A stretch of 20,567 nt of DNA from CAIOZW01 sp049317725 (GTDB lineage: Bacteria; Acidobacteriota; Blastocatellia; RBC074): contig JBMOHS010000059.1 of the NCBI GenBank assembly GCA_049317725.1, positions 1 through 20,567 of the forward strand, read 5' to 3'. The position numbers were made by a program, and so were the translations under genes. Positions 9,220 to 18,643 of this stretch are shown in pieces. The stretch's first letter is position 1. Each line of letters opens with the position of its first letter. The notes beneath the pieces are model-generated. The model searched no databases. It was not told the origin of the DNA and saw nothing but the letters and a program-made list of their open reading frames with translations.

Positions 9220-9973
9220 TCTCCATCACCTCTTTCGCCAGATTCATGTAGCTCTCCGCCCCACGTGATTTGATATCGTAGAGGATAATCGGTTTTCCGT
9301 AACTGGGGGCCTCGGCCAACTTGATGTTGCGCGGCACGACCGTCTCGAAGACCTGCTGGCCCAGAAAGTCGCGCAGATCGGCCATCACCTGATTGGAGAG
9401 GTTGGTCCGCTCGTCGTACATCGTCAAGAGAAACCCCTCGATCGAGAGGGAGGGGTTGAGTCCTCTCCGGATCCGCACGAGGGTGTCCCAGAGATCCGTC
9501 ACCCCTTCCAAGGCAAAGTACTCGCATTGAATCGGGACCAGTACTGAGTCGGCCGCCGTCAGCGCGTTGAGCGTCAAGAGCCCCAAACTCGGTGGGCAGT
9601 CGACAATGATATAGTCGTATTTTTCTTTCTGGGATTCGATGACCCGCTTGAGATAGAACTCACGCTTCTCGACCTCGACCAGCTCGACCTCGGCACCAGC
9701 TAGATTCCGATCGGCAGGGGCAAGCTTGAGGTGCTCCAGCTCCGTCGGCTGCAGAATGTTCTCGAGTGGTTCGTTCATGACCATCGAGTGGTAGATGCTG
9801 CGACGGAAGGAGCCCTTCTTGACGCCAACCCCGCTTGTCGAGTTGGCCTGGGGGTCCATGTCGACCAGCAGGGTCGGCACTTCGGCGATGGCCAGGGAGG
9901 CGGAGAGATTGATCGCGGTCGTTGTCTTGCCAACCCCGCCCTTCTGATTGCTGATCGCGATAATTTTTCCCAT
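9188..9973 (-). CDS. parA: Chromosome partitioning ATPase ParA (Soj)
   Basis: ParA binds DNA non-specifically as an ATP dimer and drives movement of ParB-parS complexes. The deviant Walker A motif KGGVGKTTT (11-19) includes the signature lysine. Walker A' is LLVDMDPQAN (35-44), and the Walker B region is DYIIVDCPPSLGLLTLNAL. The C-terminus has SYGKPIILYDIKSRGAESY, standard for chromosomal ParA. I chose ATG 9973 (261 aa), because the protein then begins MGKIIAISNQKGG as in relatives and a GAGAGA stretch lies upstream. An in-frame extension to 10048 looks non-coding. The small size without an N-terminal HTH marks it as chromosomal type Ib-like rather than P1-like. Confidence 0.97.
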   Translation of the reverse strand: MGKIIAISNQKGGVGKTTTAINLSASLAIAEVPTLLVDMDPQANSTSGVGVKKGSFRRSIYHSMVMNEPLENILQPTELEHLKLAPADRNLAGAEVELVEVEKREFYLKRVIESQKEKYDYIIVDCPPSLGLLTLNALTAADSVLVPIQCEYFALEGVTDLWDTLVRIRRGLNPSLSIEGFLLTMYDERTNLSNQVMADLRDFLGQQVFETVVPRNIKLAEAPSYGKPIILYDIKSRGAESYMNLAKEVMENDKKGTWSRA

Positions 9974-10075
9974 AACACATCTCTCTCGAAGAGGTCTTGC
10001 AAAGCCTCCGGAACAGTACCACAGCACCGCCATCCCGCAACAGATCACCGATCAGAATTTGCCCCCCCCCTCGAA

Positions 10076-10091
10076 TGTTTCACGTGGAACA
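10076..10091. promoter_or_regulatory. parS: parS site 1
   Basis: TGTTTCACGTGGAACA; its reverse complement, TGTTCCACGTGAAACA, is the classical Bacillus subtilis-type parS sequence. It lies in the non-coding gap between parA and rsmG. It is identical to the second site, 37 bp away. Confidence 0.95.
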
Positions 10092-10112
10092 GGGACGCAA
10101 TCGGTCAATAGC

Positions 10113-10128
10113 TGTTTCACGTGGAACA
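10113..10128. promoter_or_regulatory. parS: parS site 2
   Basis: This is an exact second copy of the 16-bp parS sequence in the same orientation. It ends one base before the stop codon of rsmG, so it directly abuts that gene. The centre-to-centre spacing to site 1 is 37 bp, about 3.5 helical turns. Two full sites within 53 bp suggest a primary ParB loading site. Confidence 0.95.
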
Positions 10129-10722
10129 TCAAAGCTCAGCGATCCATCGGTCGTACGAGCCAGGGATGGGGTGGAGGAGGGGCATGTCGAGCTTGGCGAC
10201 CAAGGTGGCGGAACAGAAGAAGAGGATCTGTTCAGCCTTCTTTCCAAAGTCGAGAATCTCAGGAAGGATCGATTCCATCTTTTCAATTGCCCGGACAGTG
10301 ACGGCAGATCTGGGGGGCAACGGGGGGAGGTCCTGGAAGCGCCGGCAGACGACCCGGGTTCGGGTCAAACCCAGCTCGTCGATGACGGTCTCGAGGAAGA
10401 TGGCCTTGTTGGCGCTGGCCTCGACCAGGATCACTTCGAGGTCTGGACGGAGCAACGAGAGAGGAATCCCAGGAACGCCAAGGCCAGACCCCAAATCCCA
10501 GAGGGAGGCAACCCTCTGGAGGAGGAAGGGGGCGGCCAAGAGGGCTTCGCGGAGGTGGCGCGCAAAGAAGTCATCAGGACTGGTCAAGGTCGTCAGATGG
10601 AGCCGGGGATTCCATTTGAGGACCAACTGGTAGTAGGCGAGGGCCTGCTCACGGGTCTGAGTGGGCCAAGGAGGGTCCGCAGTCTGGAGAAGCCGGGCGA
10701 GGACGGCGACGGAGTCTTTCAT
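10129..10722 (-). CDS. rsmG: 16S rRNA (guanine-N7) methyltransferase RsmG
   Basis: RsmG methylates G527 (E. coli numbering) of 16S rRNA using S-adenosylmethionine. Its hallmark is DLGSGLGVPGIPL (76-88), the SAM-binding loop, followed by ILVEASANKAIFLETV (98-113), where Glu binds the ribose and the Lys is conserved. The N-terminal YYQLVLKWNPRLHLTTLTSP (30-49) and the RHLREAL helix match the family. At 197 aa it is slightly shorter than the E. coli protein. The ATG lies 16 nt after the mnmG stop, and the second parS abuts its own stop codon. The mnmE-mnmG-rsmG-parA-parB order is the usual one. Confidence 0.95.
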   Translation of the reverse strand: MKDSVAVLARLLQTADPPWPTQTREQALAYYQLVLKWNPRLHLTTLTSPDDFFARHLREALLAAPFLLQRVASLWDLGSGLGVPGIPLSLLRPDLEVILVEASANKAIFLETVIDELGLTRTRVVCRRFQDLPPLPPRSAVTVRAIEKMESILPEILDFGKKAEQILFFCSATLVAKLDMPLLHPIPGSYDRWIAEL

Positions 10723-10738
10723 GGTCGATCGAACCCAA

Positions 10739-12637
10739 TCAAGAAGATTGACGAGCCATCAACTCGACGTGGACGGTCAAGAGACTGATCGCGGCTGGGG
10801 TGATACCGGGAATGCGCATCGCCTGGGCAATCGTCTGCGGACGGACCCGGGTCAGCCGCTCGACCATCTCGCGAGAGAGGCCTGGGAGCTGAGCGTATTC
10901 GAGCTGATGGGGGATGGCCCGGTTCGAGGCCCGGGCCAAGCGCGCGTTGAGGCTCTCGTGAGCGCTGAGATATCCTTCGTACTTAATGTCTGTGACGATC
11001 GTCGCCAGCTCCTCTGGAAGCGTCTCCTCCCGAAGGGAAGAGGGGAGGAGACAGGCGAGCTGCTCCGGGCTCAGTTCGGGTCGCTTGGCAAGCTGGGCCA
11101 AAGAGACGGGCTCCAGGAGCTGGACGCCAGTCTCCTGGCGAAAGTCTTCGTACCGCTCACTCCGCGAACTGATGGTCGCGCGTCGAAAATGGTTACGAAG
11201 TCGCTCTTTGCGGGCCTCCTTGGCAAGAAACTGCTGGTAACGCTCCCCTTGAAGCATTCCCAGATCATGGCCAAGCTGGGTAAGGCGCTGATCGGCATTG
11301 TCGATCCGCAAGCGCAGTCGATGCTCGGCCCTGGAGGTGAACATGCGGTAAGGCTCATCGACCCCTTGAGTGACGAGATCGTCGATGAGGATGGCGAGGT
11401 AGGAGGCGTCGCGACCGAGGACGATCGGTTCTTGGCGGTGCACATAGCGACAGGCGTTAATGCCGGCGACGATCCCCTGCGCGGCAGCCTCTTCGTATCC
11501 AGTGGTGCCATTGACCTGGCCAGCGTGGAAAAGTCCCCGGATTCGCTTGGTCTCCAGTGACGGCCAGAGCTCAGTCGGGTCGACCATATCGTACTCGATC
11601 GCATAGCCGGGTCGCAGCATGACGGCCTCCTCCAGACCAGGGATCTGGTGGACCAGTTCCCGTTGGAGGTCGGCAGGGAGGCTAGTCGAGAAGCCATTGA
11701 GGTAGGTCTCGACGGTCTCGTACCCCTCAGGTTCTAGAAAGAGTTGATGGCGTTCCTTCTCGGGAAATTTGACGACCTTGTCCTCGATCGAGGGGCAGTA
11801 ACGCGGTCCTATGCCCTGAATCTGTCCGCTGTAGAGGGGAGAGCGGGCGAGGTTGTCGCGAATGGTGCGGTGGACCTTTTCCGTGGTGTAGCCGATATAG
11901 CAAGAGATCTGGGGGCGATCGATCGAGCGGGTCGAGAAGGAGAAGGGGACGGGGGTGAGATCTCCAGGCTGTTCCTCAAAGCGGCGGAGGTCGATCGAGC
12001 GACGGTCAAGACGGGGAGGAGTCCCCGTCTTGAGCCGCCCCATGCGGAATCCGAGAGCGCGCAGGTTCTCGGCGAGATGGATCGACGGGAGCTCGCCAGA
12101 GCGCCCAGCGGAGTAGCGCCGTTCGCCGATGTGGATCAGGCCATTGAGAAAGGTGCCGGTCGTCACGACGACCGCCTCGGCGCGAAGGCGGCGGCCATCC
12201 ATCAGTTCAACTCCGACGACTCTCTCTCCGGTGACGAGAAGTTCGACCACCTCGCCTTGGCGAAGATGGAGGTTGGGAATGGCCTCGAGTTCGCGGCGCA
12301 TCTGTTGGCGATAGAGAGAGCGGTCGGCCTGGGCGCGTGGCGCCTGGACTGCGGGACCTCGACTGCGATTGAGGAGGCGGAATTGGATGCCTGTCTGGTC
12401 GATGACACGCCCCATCAGGCCACCGATGGCGTCGAGTTCACGAACGAGATGGCCCTTGGCGATCCCACCGATGGCGGGATTGCAGGACATCTGCGCGACA
12501 AGGTCGAGGTTGAAGGTGACGACCGCGGTCTTGGCGCCGATGGTCGCGGCGGCGTGCGCCGCTTCACAGCCAGCGTGGCCCGCACCGATGACGAGAACAT
12601 CGAACTGCTCATCGAAGGTTTTGTTGGCGTATGACAT
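10739..12637 (-). CDS. mnmG: tRNA uridine-5-carboxymethylaminomethyl modification enzyme MnmG (GidA)
   Basis: MnmG is an FAD protein that works with MnmE to add the carboxymethylaminomethyl group to the wobble uridine of several tRNAs. The dinucleotide-binding loop is GAGHAGCEAA (18-27). Conserved signatures include SCNPAIGGIAKGHLVRE, GRLKTGTPPRLD, PRYCPSIEDKVVKF and GQVNGTTGYEEAAAQG. I chose ATG 12637 (632 aa, normal length), with GAGAGGAA about 6 nt upstream. The in-frame extension to 12694 would run into mnmE and is unlikely. The gene lies 10 nt after the mnmE stop, so the two are probably co-translated from one transcript. Confidence 0.97.
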   Translation of the reverse strand: MSYANKTFDEQFDVLVIGAGHAGCEAAHAAATIGAKTAVVTFNLDLVAQMSCNPAIGGIAKGHLVRELDAIGGLMGRVIDQTGIQFRLLNRSRGPAVQAPRAQADRSLYRQQMRRELEAIPNLHLRQGEVVELLVTGERVVGVELMDGRRLRAEAVVVTTGTFLNGLIHIGERRYSAGRSGELPSIHLAENLRALGFRMGRLKTGTPPRLDRRSIDLRRFEEQPGDLTPVPFSFSTRSIDRPQISCYIGYTTEKVHRTIRDNLARSPLYSGQIQGIGPRYCPSIEDKVVKFPEKERHQLFLEPEGYETVETYLNGFSTSLPADLQRELVHQIPGLEEAVMLRPGYAIEYDMVDPTELWPSLETKRIRGLFHAGQVNGTTGYEEAAAQGIVAGINACRYVHRQEPIVLGRDASYLAILIDDLVTQGVDEPYRMFTSRAEHRLRLRIDNADQRLTQLGHDLGMLQGERYQQFLAKEARKERLRNHFRRATISSRSERYEDFRQETGVQLLEPVSLAQLAKRPELSPEQLACLLPSSLREETLPEELATIVTDIKYEGYLSAHESLNARLARASNRAIPHQLEYAQLPGLSREMVERLTRVRPQTIAQAMRIPGITPAAISLLTVHVELMARQSS

Positions 12638-12647
12638 CGCGTTCCTC

Positions 12648-14018
12648 TCACTTCCCGATGCAGAAGGTGGCAAAGATCTGGTTGAGAAGGTCATCGATCA
12701 GCGTCTCTCCCGTGATCAAGCCCAGGTTACGGAGAGCAAGGTGGAGGGGATCGAGGAGAACCTCTTCGGTCAGCCCGGCCTCCATGACTTGGCAAGCACG
12801 ATCAAGACAGTCGAGGGTCTCACGGAGAGCAAGGTAGTGGCGCTCGTTGGTGACCAAGCCGTTCTCGGTTTCGATGGTTCCGTGGGGCAGGAGAATCTCT
12901 TGGAGAGCCTGGCGGAGAGCATCCATTCCTTGGCCCGTCTGGGCAGATACCTCGAGAACAGGTCTCTCACCAGCCAGAGCCTTGAGTCGGTCCCACGAAT
13001 GAAAAGAGCCAAGGTCGGACTTATTGATCAGGTAGAGGGCGGGAGATACCTCTTCGAGGAGGGAGACCTCCTCCGCCGAAAGGGTCGAGGTGACCTCGAT
13101 CACCGCGACGACAAAGTCGGCTTCGACGATGGCGCTGTGGGTACGCTCGACCCCGATCTGCTCGATCGGATCCTCCGTTGAGCGAATGCCAGCCGTATCG
13201 ACCAACTGCACGGGGACTCCCCCGATCGAGAGGGGTTCCTGAAGAAGGTCGCGCGTCGTCCCGGGGAGGGAGGTGACGATCGCCCGGTCCCGACCAAGTA
13301 AAGCATTGAAAAGACTAGACTTACCAACATTCGGCAGGCCAATCAGGGCCATTCGGGCACCCAGTCGCAGAACCCTTCCAGAACGGTACGTCGCGGTGAG
13401 CCGCTCGAGGATGGCGATCTGTTGCCGCAGCAGATCGTGGAAGCGGGCCAAGTCGACGGGGTCGAGGTCATCTTCGACAAACTCGACCGACGACTCGAGA
13501 TGGACGATCAGCTCGATCAGTTGCGAGCGGAGCGGCTGCAACTGTCGTGAAAGCTCCCCCCGCACCTGCCGTGCGGCGACGCGCGCCTGGTGGCTGGTCT
13601 GGGCTTGGATGAGGTCGTGAATCGCCTCGGCTTGGGTCAGGTCGAGCCGTCGGTTGAGAAATGCCCGCAGGGTGAACTCACCGGGTTCAGCCAGTTGAGC
13701 CCCTGCCGCCGTCAGAAGGCGGAGGACCTGCCCCAGGACGACCGGGCTCCCGTGGCAGGAGATCTCGACCACCTCCTCGCCGGTGAAGGAGTGCGGGGCG
13801 CGAAACCAGGTGACGATCGCCTCATCGATCAGCTCGCCCGAATCCTGGTCGAAGAGGAGACGGAGGCTCGCCCGGTTGGGCTCCCATCCTCCGCGCGACC
13901 GTGGCTCCAGCATCGACTCGACCAGGGCAAGGGAAGAAGGGCCGCTCAATCGGATGACCCCGATTCCACCCCTTCCTGGGGGCGTCGCGATCGCCGCAAT
14001 TGTCGCCTCTCTCGTCAT
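12648..14018 (-). CDS. mnmE: tRNA modification GTPase MnmE (TrmE)
   Basis: MnmE is the GTPase and folate-binding partner of MnmG in wobble-uridine modification. The N-terminal folate domain starts with ATPPGRGGIGVIRLSG (11-26). The G domain shows GLPNVGKSSLF (227-237), LPGTTRD (251-257), DTAGIR (274-279) and NKSD. The protein ends in FCIGK, the conserved C-terminal motif with its essential Cys. I chose the second of two adjacent ATGs, at 14018 (456 aa), so that GAGGAG sits 3 nt upstream; 14021 is equally possible. The frame remains open another 55 codons upstream with low-complexity, Arg-rich content that I treat as non-coding. Confidence 0.96.
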   Translation of the reverse strand: MTREATIAAIATPPGRGGIGVIRLSGPSSLALVESMLEPRSRGGWEPNRASLRLLFDQDSGELIDEAIVTWFRAPHSFTGEEVVEISCHGSPVVLGQVLRLLTAAGAQLAEPGEFTLRAFLNRRLDLTQAEAIHDLIQAQTSHQARVAARQVRGELSRQLQPLRSQLIELIVHLESSVEFVEDDLDPVDLARFHDLLRQQIAILERLTATYRSGRVLRLGARMALIGLPNVGKSSLFNALLGRDRAIVTSLPGTTRDLLQEPLSIGGVPVQLVDTAGIRSTEDPIEQIGVERTHSAIVEADFVVAVIEVTSTLSAEEVSLLEEVSPALYLINKSDLGSFHSWDRLKALAGERPVLEVSAQTGQGMDALRQALQEILLPHGTIETENGLVTNERHYLALRETLDCLDRACQVMEAGLTEEVLLDPLHLALRNLGLITGETLIDDLLNQIFATFCIGK

Positions 14019-14182
14019 CATCTCCTCACCTGCCCCATACCAGAAACGGCCCAGGGGATCAGAGAGAAGGGACGCCGCATCCTCCTCTTTTCCTCCCCCG
14101 AGCCGTCTCGTCTCGCCCCGACCGGTTCCTCGCCGAAAGGCAGAGAAGAATCGGGTCTTCGGCACAGACCATCCAAACAACA

Positions 14183-14653
14183 CTAGCCGGGCAGCACTTT
14201 GACGCGGCGCAAGGGACCATCTCCCTCGCTCTCTGTCCGGATCCCTGAGACGTCCACCAGAATGGTGTGGATGATCCGCCGATCCTGCGCGTTCATCGGG
14301 TCGAAGAAGAAGGGGAGACGGCTGGTCCGAACCCGGTCAGCGGCCTTCTGCGCCATCAACTCCAACTCCTTGCGACGTGCATCCCGATACCCCGACGCAT
14401 CAAAATCGATCTGCAGCCCCGCGGCCACCGCCTCGGCAAATGCCCGGCGGGTGACATACTGAAGCGCGTCGAGCAGCTCGGCGTTGTGCCCGAGCAGAAG
14501 GCCCAGGTCAAGACCATCGAAAGTGACGAGGACCATCCCCTCCTCCGGGGAGTCGATTTGCGCCCGGAGGTCCAACGAAGATCGGTCGATCAACTCTCGG
14601 ACAAAGTCTCCCACCCGTGGGGTCAGTTCGGTCATCTCTATCGTTTCTCCCAT
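14183..14653 (-). CDS. khpB: KH-R3H RNA-binding protein KhpB/Jag, short form with altered GXXG loop
   Basis: This is the Jag/KhpB-like protein usually found after yidC. It has a KH domain (about 36-85) and a C-terminal R3H domain (about 120-156), with DRRIIH and the typical ending TESEGDGPLRRVKVLP. The N-terminal Jag-N domain of Firmicutes is absent, so it is a short form of 156 aa. The KH loop reads LGHNAELLDALQYVT, where relatives have GRRGETLDALQ. The second glycine of GXXG is therefore Ala, which may weaken RNA binding by the KH domain. I chose ATG 14653, preceded by AGGAGG with 9-nt spacing; an ATG at 14671 adds six residues. The yidC stop is 50 nt upstream. Confidence 0.88.
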   Translation of the reverse strand: MGETIEMTELTPRVGDFVRELIDRSSLDLRAQIDSPEEGMVLVTFDGLDLGLLLGHNAELLDALQYVTRRAFAEAVAAGLQIDFDASGYRDARRKELELMAQKAADRVRTSRLPFFFDPMNAQDRRIIHTILVDVSGIRTESEGDGPLRRVKVLPG

Positions 14654-14703
14654 TGATGAATCCCTCCTCATCCCCCTCTTCCCCGCCTCGAACTGGCAAC
14701 AGA

Positions 14704-16506
<1,803 letters not shown>

Positions 16507-16514
16507 CGGCAGCC

Positions 16515-16766
16515 TCACTTGATCCGCGAACGGAACCAACGGTCCGATTCCAAGTTCACGGGAAGGGGATCGTAACCGCCATTCGTAAAAGGATGACAAC
16601 GCGAAATTCGCCGCAGCCCCAACCAGATTCCTCTCCAGGGACCGTGCATCTTGATCGCTTCAACCGTATATTGGGAACAACTTGGAGTGTACCGACAGGA
16701 GGGCGGTAGCAGGGGGGAGAGAAGATAGCGGTAAAGCGTCAGCAGAGCGAGAAGTAGTCGCGTCAT
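16515..16766 (-). CDS. yidD: Membrane protein insertion efficiency factor YidD
   Basis: YidD is a small, membrane-associated helper of YidC-dependent insertion. The 83-residue protein has an amphipathic or hydrophobic N-terminus (LLLALLTLYRYLLSPLLPP). The three-cysteine signature follows: SCRYTPSCSQYTVEAIKMHG, then RISRCHPFTNGGYDPLP. All expected conserved residues are present. Its ATG overlaps the rnpA stop (ATGA), and its stop lies 8 nt before yidC. This is the usual rpmH-rnpA-yidD-yidC order with tight translational coupling. Confidence 0.96.
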   Translation of the reverse strand: MTRLLLALLTLYRYLLSPLLPPSCRYTPSCSQYTVEAIKMHGPWRGIWLGLRRISRCHPFTNGGYDPLPVNLESDRWFRSRIK

Positions 16767-17149
16767 TCCTTCTCCTGCCTCTCCGTCCTACCCTCACCAT
16801 CTCCGATCAGTGCCTTCATCATTCTCGCAAAGGCTGCTTCGAGTTGTGGGTAGTCAGCGGAGATCAAGGCGGGCTTGGCATTGAGAACCAGCTCAAAGCC
16901 CTTCTCGGCCACGCTGGGCCATCGCCCCAGGTATCCTCTTACCAGTTCTCGCAGGCGCCGCTTGCAGCGGTTTCGTACAACCGAGTTCCCGATCTTTCGG
17001 GTCACGGTGAAACCAAGGCGGGGAGCATCATCGCCAGTCTGGCGGAGAAAGCCGTTGAAGAACGGAGTGTGATATCGGCGACCCTCTTCATAGACTCGGC
17101 TGAACTCCCGGTTGTTGCGAAGCCTCGCGGGGAGACTCGGGTTTTTCAT
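16763..17149 (-). CDS. rnpA: Ribonuclease P protein component
   Basis: RnpA is the protein subunit of RNase P, which with the M1 RNA trims tRNA 5' ends. LPARLRNNREFSRVYEEGRR (6-25) is the usual N-terminal region. LGFTVTRKIGNSVVRNRCKR (46-65), including the RNR motif, forms the RNA-contacting surface. I chose ATG 17149 (128 aa, usual size). It lacks a clear Shine-Dalgarno sequence. An in-frame GTG at 17212 has AGGA 5 nt upstream and would add 21 residues (MACHWVKRRDCDFDQFLADS onward), so the start is uncertain. It overlaps yidD by 4 nt and follows rpmH by about 185 nt. Confidence 0.93.
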   Translation of the reverse strand: MKNPSLPARLRNNREFSRVYEEGRRYHTPFFNGFLRQTGDDAPRLGFTVTRKIGNSVVRNRCKRRLRELVRGYLGRWPSVAEKGFELVLNAKPALISADYPQLEAAFARMMKALIGDGEGRTERQEKE

Positions 17150-17334
17150 GCGCGAATCTGCAAGGAATTGATCAAAATCACAGTCCCGTCTCTTGACCCA
17201 GTGGCAAGCCACTCAATCCTGGCTCGCCCAGGAGAGGCACGGGAGGGGAGCCACGAACTCTCGGCGACGGGAGCGGGATGGACGCACGTTCCAGCCGTGT
17301 TTGGATCCTTGACCCACCGCCCCCGGAGAGGATC

Positions 17335-17478
17335 TCAGTAATGGCTCGGTGTCAGGCGCTTCCGTCCCTTGGCACGTCGTCTTTTAAGTACCGCCCGGCC
17401 AGCCTTGGTACTCATTCTCTCGCGGAACCCGTGGGTCTTGGCGCGGCGTCGGTTGTTTGGCTGGAAAGTTCTCTTCAT
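17335..17478 (-). CDS. rpmH: 50S ribosomal protein L34
   Basis: The 47-residue protein MKRTFQPNNRRRAKTHGFRE followed by RMSTKAGRAVLKRRRAKGRK is L34 with all its family residues. The start at ATG 17478 is fixed by the conserved N-terminus, and AAGGCGAG precedes it. The open frame continues 27 codons upstream, but that segment resembles no L34. In many bacteria dnaA is the neighbour on the other side; here it is ispA in the same orientation. Confidence 0.98.
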   Translation of the reverse strand: MKRTFQPNNRRRAKTHGFRERMSTKAGRAVLKRRRAKGRKRLTPSHY

Positions 17479-17503
17479 ATTCACTCGCCTTTCAGATGTC
17501 TTC

Positions 17504-17533
17504 TCTTCCTGAGTCTTCCTGAGTCTTCCTGAA
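17504..17533. repeat. Three tandem 10-bp units upstream of rpmH
   Basis: TCTTCCTGAG occurs three times head to tail (17504-17513, 17514-17523, 17524-17533); the last copy differs in its final base. On the minus strand this reads CTCAGGAAGA and lies 26 nt upstream of the rpmH start. The unit contains an AGGA core like a Shine-Dalgarno sequence. It may be a slippage product in the leader; no function is shown. Confidence 0.7.
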
Positions 17534-17626
17534 GTTCTCTCAACGGGAGACATTCTCATCGATCCAGGATCTTCTCGCTATGAGAATACATGATCTCACA
17601 AAACCTGAACGATATGGAAAAGATGG

Positions 17627-17655
17627 AGAGTAACAACCGACCCCGAAGTTGTCAA
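17627..17655 (-). promoter_or_regulatory. Possible promoter for the rpmH-rnpA-yidDC block
   Basis: On the minus strand a perfect TTGACA (17655-17650) is followed after 17 nt by TACTCT (17632-17627), which matches the -10 consensus at only three positions. It lies in the 225-nt gap between ispA and rpmH, about 150 nt upstream of the rpmH start. A promoter is expected somewhere here because L34 is highly expressed. This particular assignment is tentative. Confidence 0.3.
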
Positions 17656-17703
17656 GGTGGGGCAATCCACGCGAAGGGCTGTCATCTCTTCCGAAAAGCC
17701 CTG

Positions 17704-18582
17704 TCAGGAGCGTCGATCGACAATGAACCGGGCAATCTGCGCGAGCCGGTCAGGGGTCCGTGGGAGTGACTGGAGCGCTTCGATGGCGGAGGCAGTGACC
17801 TCTTGGGCAAGGCGTGTCGCCTCGGAGATCCCATAGAGAGCGGCGTACGTCGCCTTGTCGGTCGCGAGGTCCTTTCCCGCAGTCTTTCCCAGTTCCTCGG
17901 TGGTCGCCGTCTCGTCAAGAAGGTCATCAGCGATCTGAAACGCCAGTCCGATCTTCTCACCATAAACGGTCAGGGCGGCAAGTTCCGATTCGGCGGCACC
18001 TCCGAGGAGGGGACCAAGGCGAACGGCACAGCGGATCAGTGCTCCGGTCTTGGCGCGATGGATCGCTTCGAGCGCCTCGCTGCTGACGACCTTCCCTTCC
18101 GACTGCAGATCGAGGACTTGTCCGCCGATGAGTGCCTGAGTCGTTCCGGCCGCTTGGGCGACTTCACCAATGACCCGCACCAATCTGCCAGGTTCGACAC
18201 CACGGAGTTCGGCCAGTGTCTGAAAGGCCCGCGTCAGGAGAGCATCGCCAGCGAGGATGGCGATCGCTTCGCCGTAACGAACATGGCTCGTCGGCATGCC
18301 GCGCCGGAGATCGTCGTCATCCATTGCTGGGAGATCATCGTGAATCAGGGAGTAGGTGTGAATCATCTCGAGCGAGCAGGCAGCGGGAAGCAGCGTCTCT
18401 TCCGGGACCTCGTAGAGCTCCCCAGTCACGATCGCCAGAATCGGGCGCAACCGCTTCCCGCCAGCAAAGAGGCTGTAACGCATGGCCTCGTGAATCAGGC
18501 CTGGAGGATCTGTCTCCGACGGAACAAGTCGGTCAAGCCATCGCTCGATCCGGGATCCTTCTTGGCAAAAAAATTCTTCCAT
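17704..18582 (-). CDS. ispA: Polyprenyl synthase, farnesyl/geranylgeranyl diphosphate synthase type
   Basis: This enzyme condenses isopentenyl diphosphate with allylic diphosphates to make the C15 or C20 precursor of quinones and cell-wall lipid carriers. GGKRLRP (41-47) binds isopentenyl diphosphate. The first Asp-rich motif DDLPAMDDDD (82-91) and the second DDLLD (219-223) bind magnesium and diphosphate. The residues before the first motif (YSLIH) and the whole neighbourhood match E. coli IspA. Product length, C15 or C20, cannot be settled by eye. The 292-aa length is usual. It follows xseB by 61 nt, and the order xseA-xseB-ispA is common in many bacteria. Confidence 0.93.
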   Translation of the reverse strand: MEEFFCQEGSRIERWLDRLVPSETDPPGLIHEAMRYSLFAGGKRLRPILAIVTGELYEVPEETLLPAACSLEMIHTYSLIHDDLPAMDDDDLRRGMPTSHVRYGEAIAILAGDALLTRAFQTLAELRGVEPGRLVRVIGEVAQAAGTTQALIGGQVLDLQSEGKVVSSEALEAIHRAKTGALIRCAVRLGPLLGGAAESELAALTVYGEKIGLAFQIADDLLDETATTEELGKTAGKDLATDKATYAALYGISEATRLAQEVTASAIEALQSLPRTPDRLAQIARFIVDRRS

Positions 18583-18643
18583 TGATCGTACCAGCTTTGC
18601 TCCCTGATTGAATCTCCAAGTTCAGCTCAGTCAAAAAAGCAGC

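Noticed and set aside
10129..10788. Plus-strand frames opposite rsmG (for example a 263-codon frame from 9997)
   Set aside because: They run through both parS sites and antisense to rsmG and give no recognisable protein.
17560..17703. Possible oriC between ispA and rpmH
   Set aside because: No DnaA boxes and no clustered AT-rich 13-mers were seen; only short tandem repeats and a weak promoter candidate.
17657..17703. Terminator after ispA (AGGGCT / AGCCCT inverted repeat)
   Set aside because: The arms are only 6 bp with a 17-nt loop and no U tract, too weak to call.
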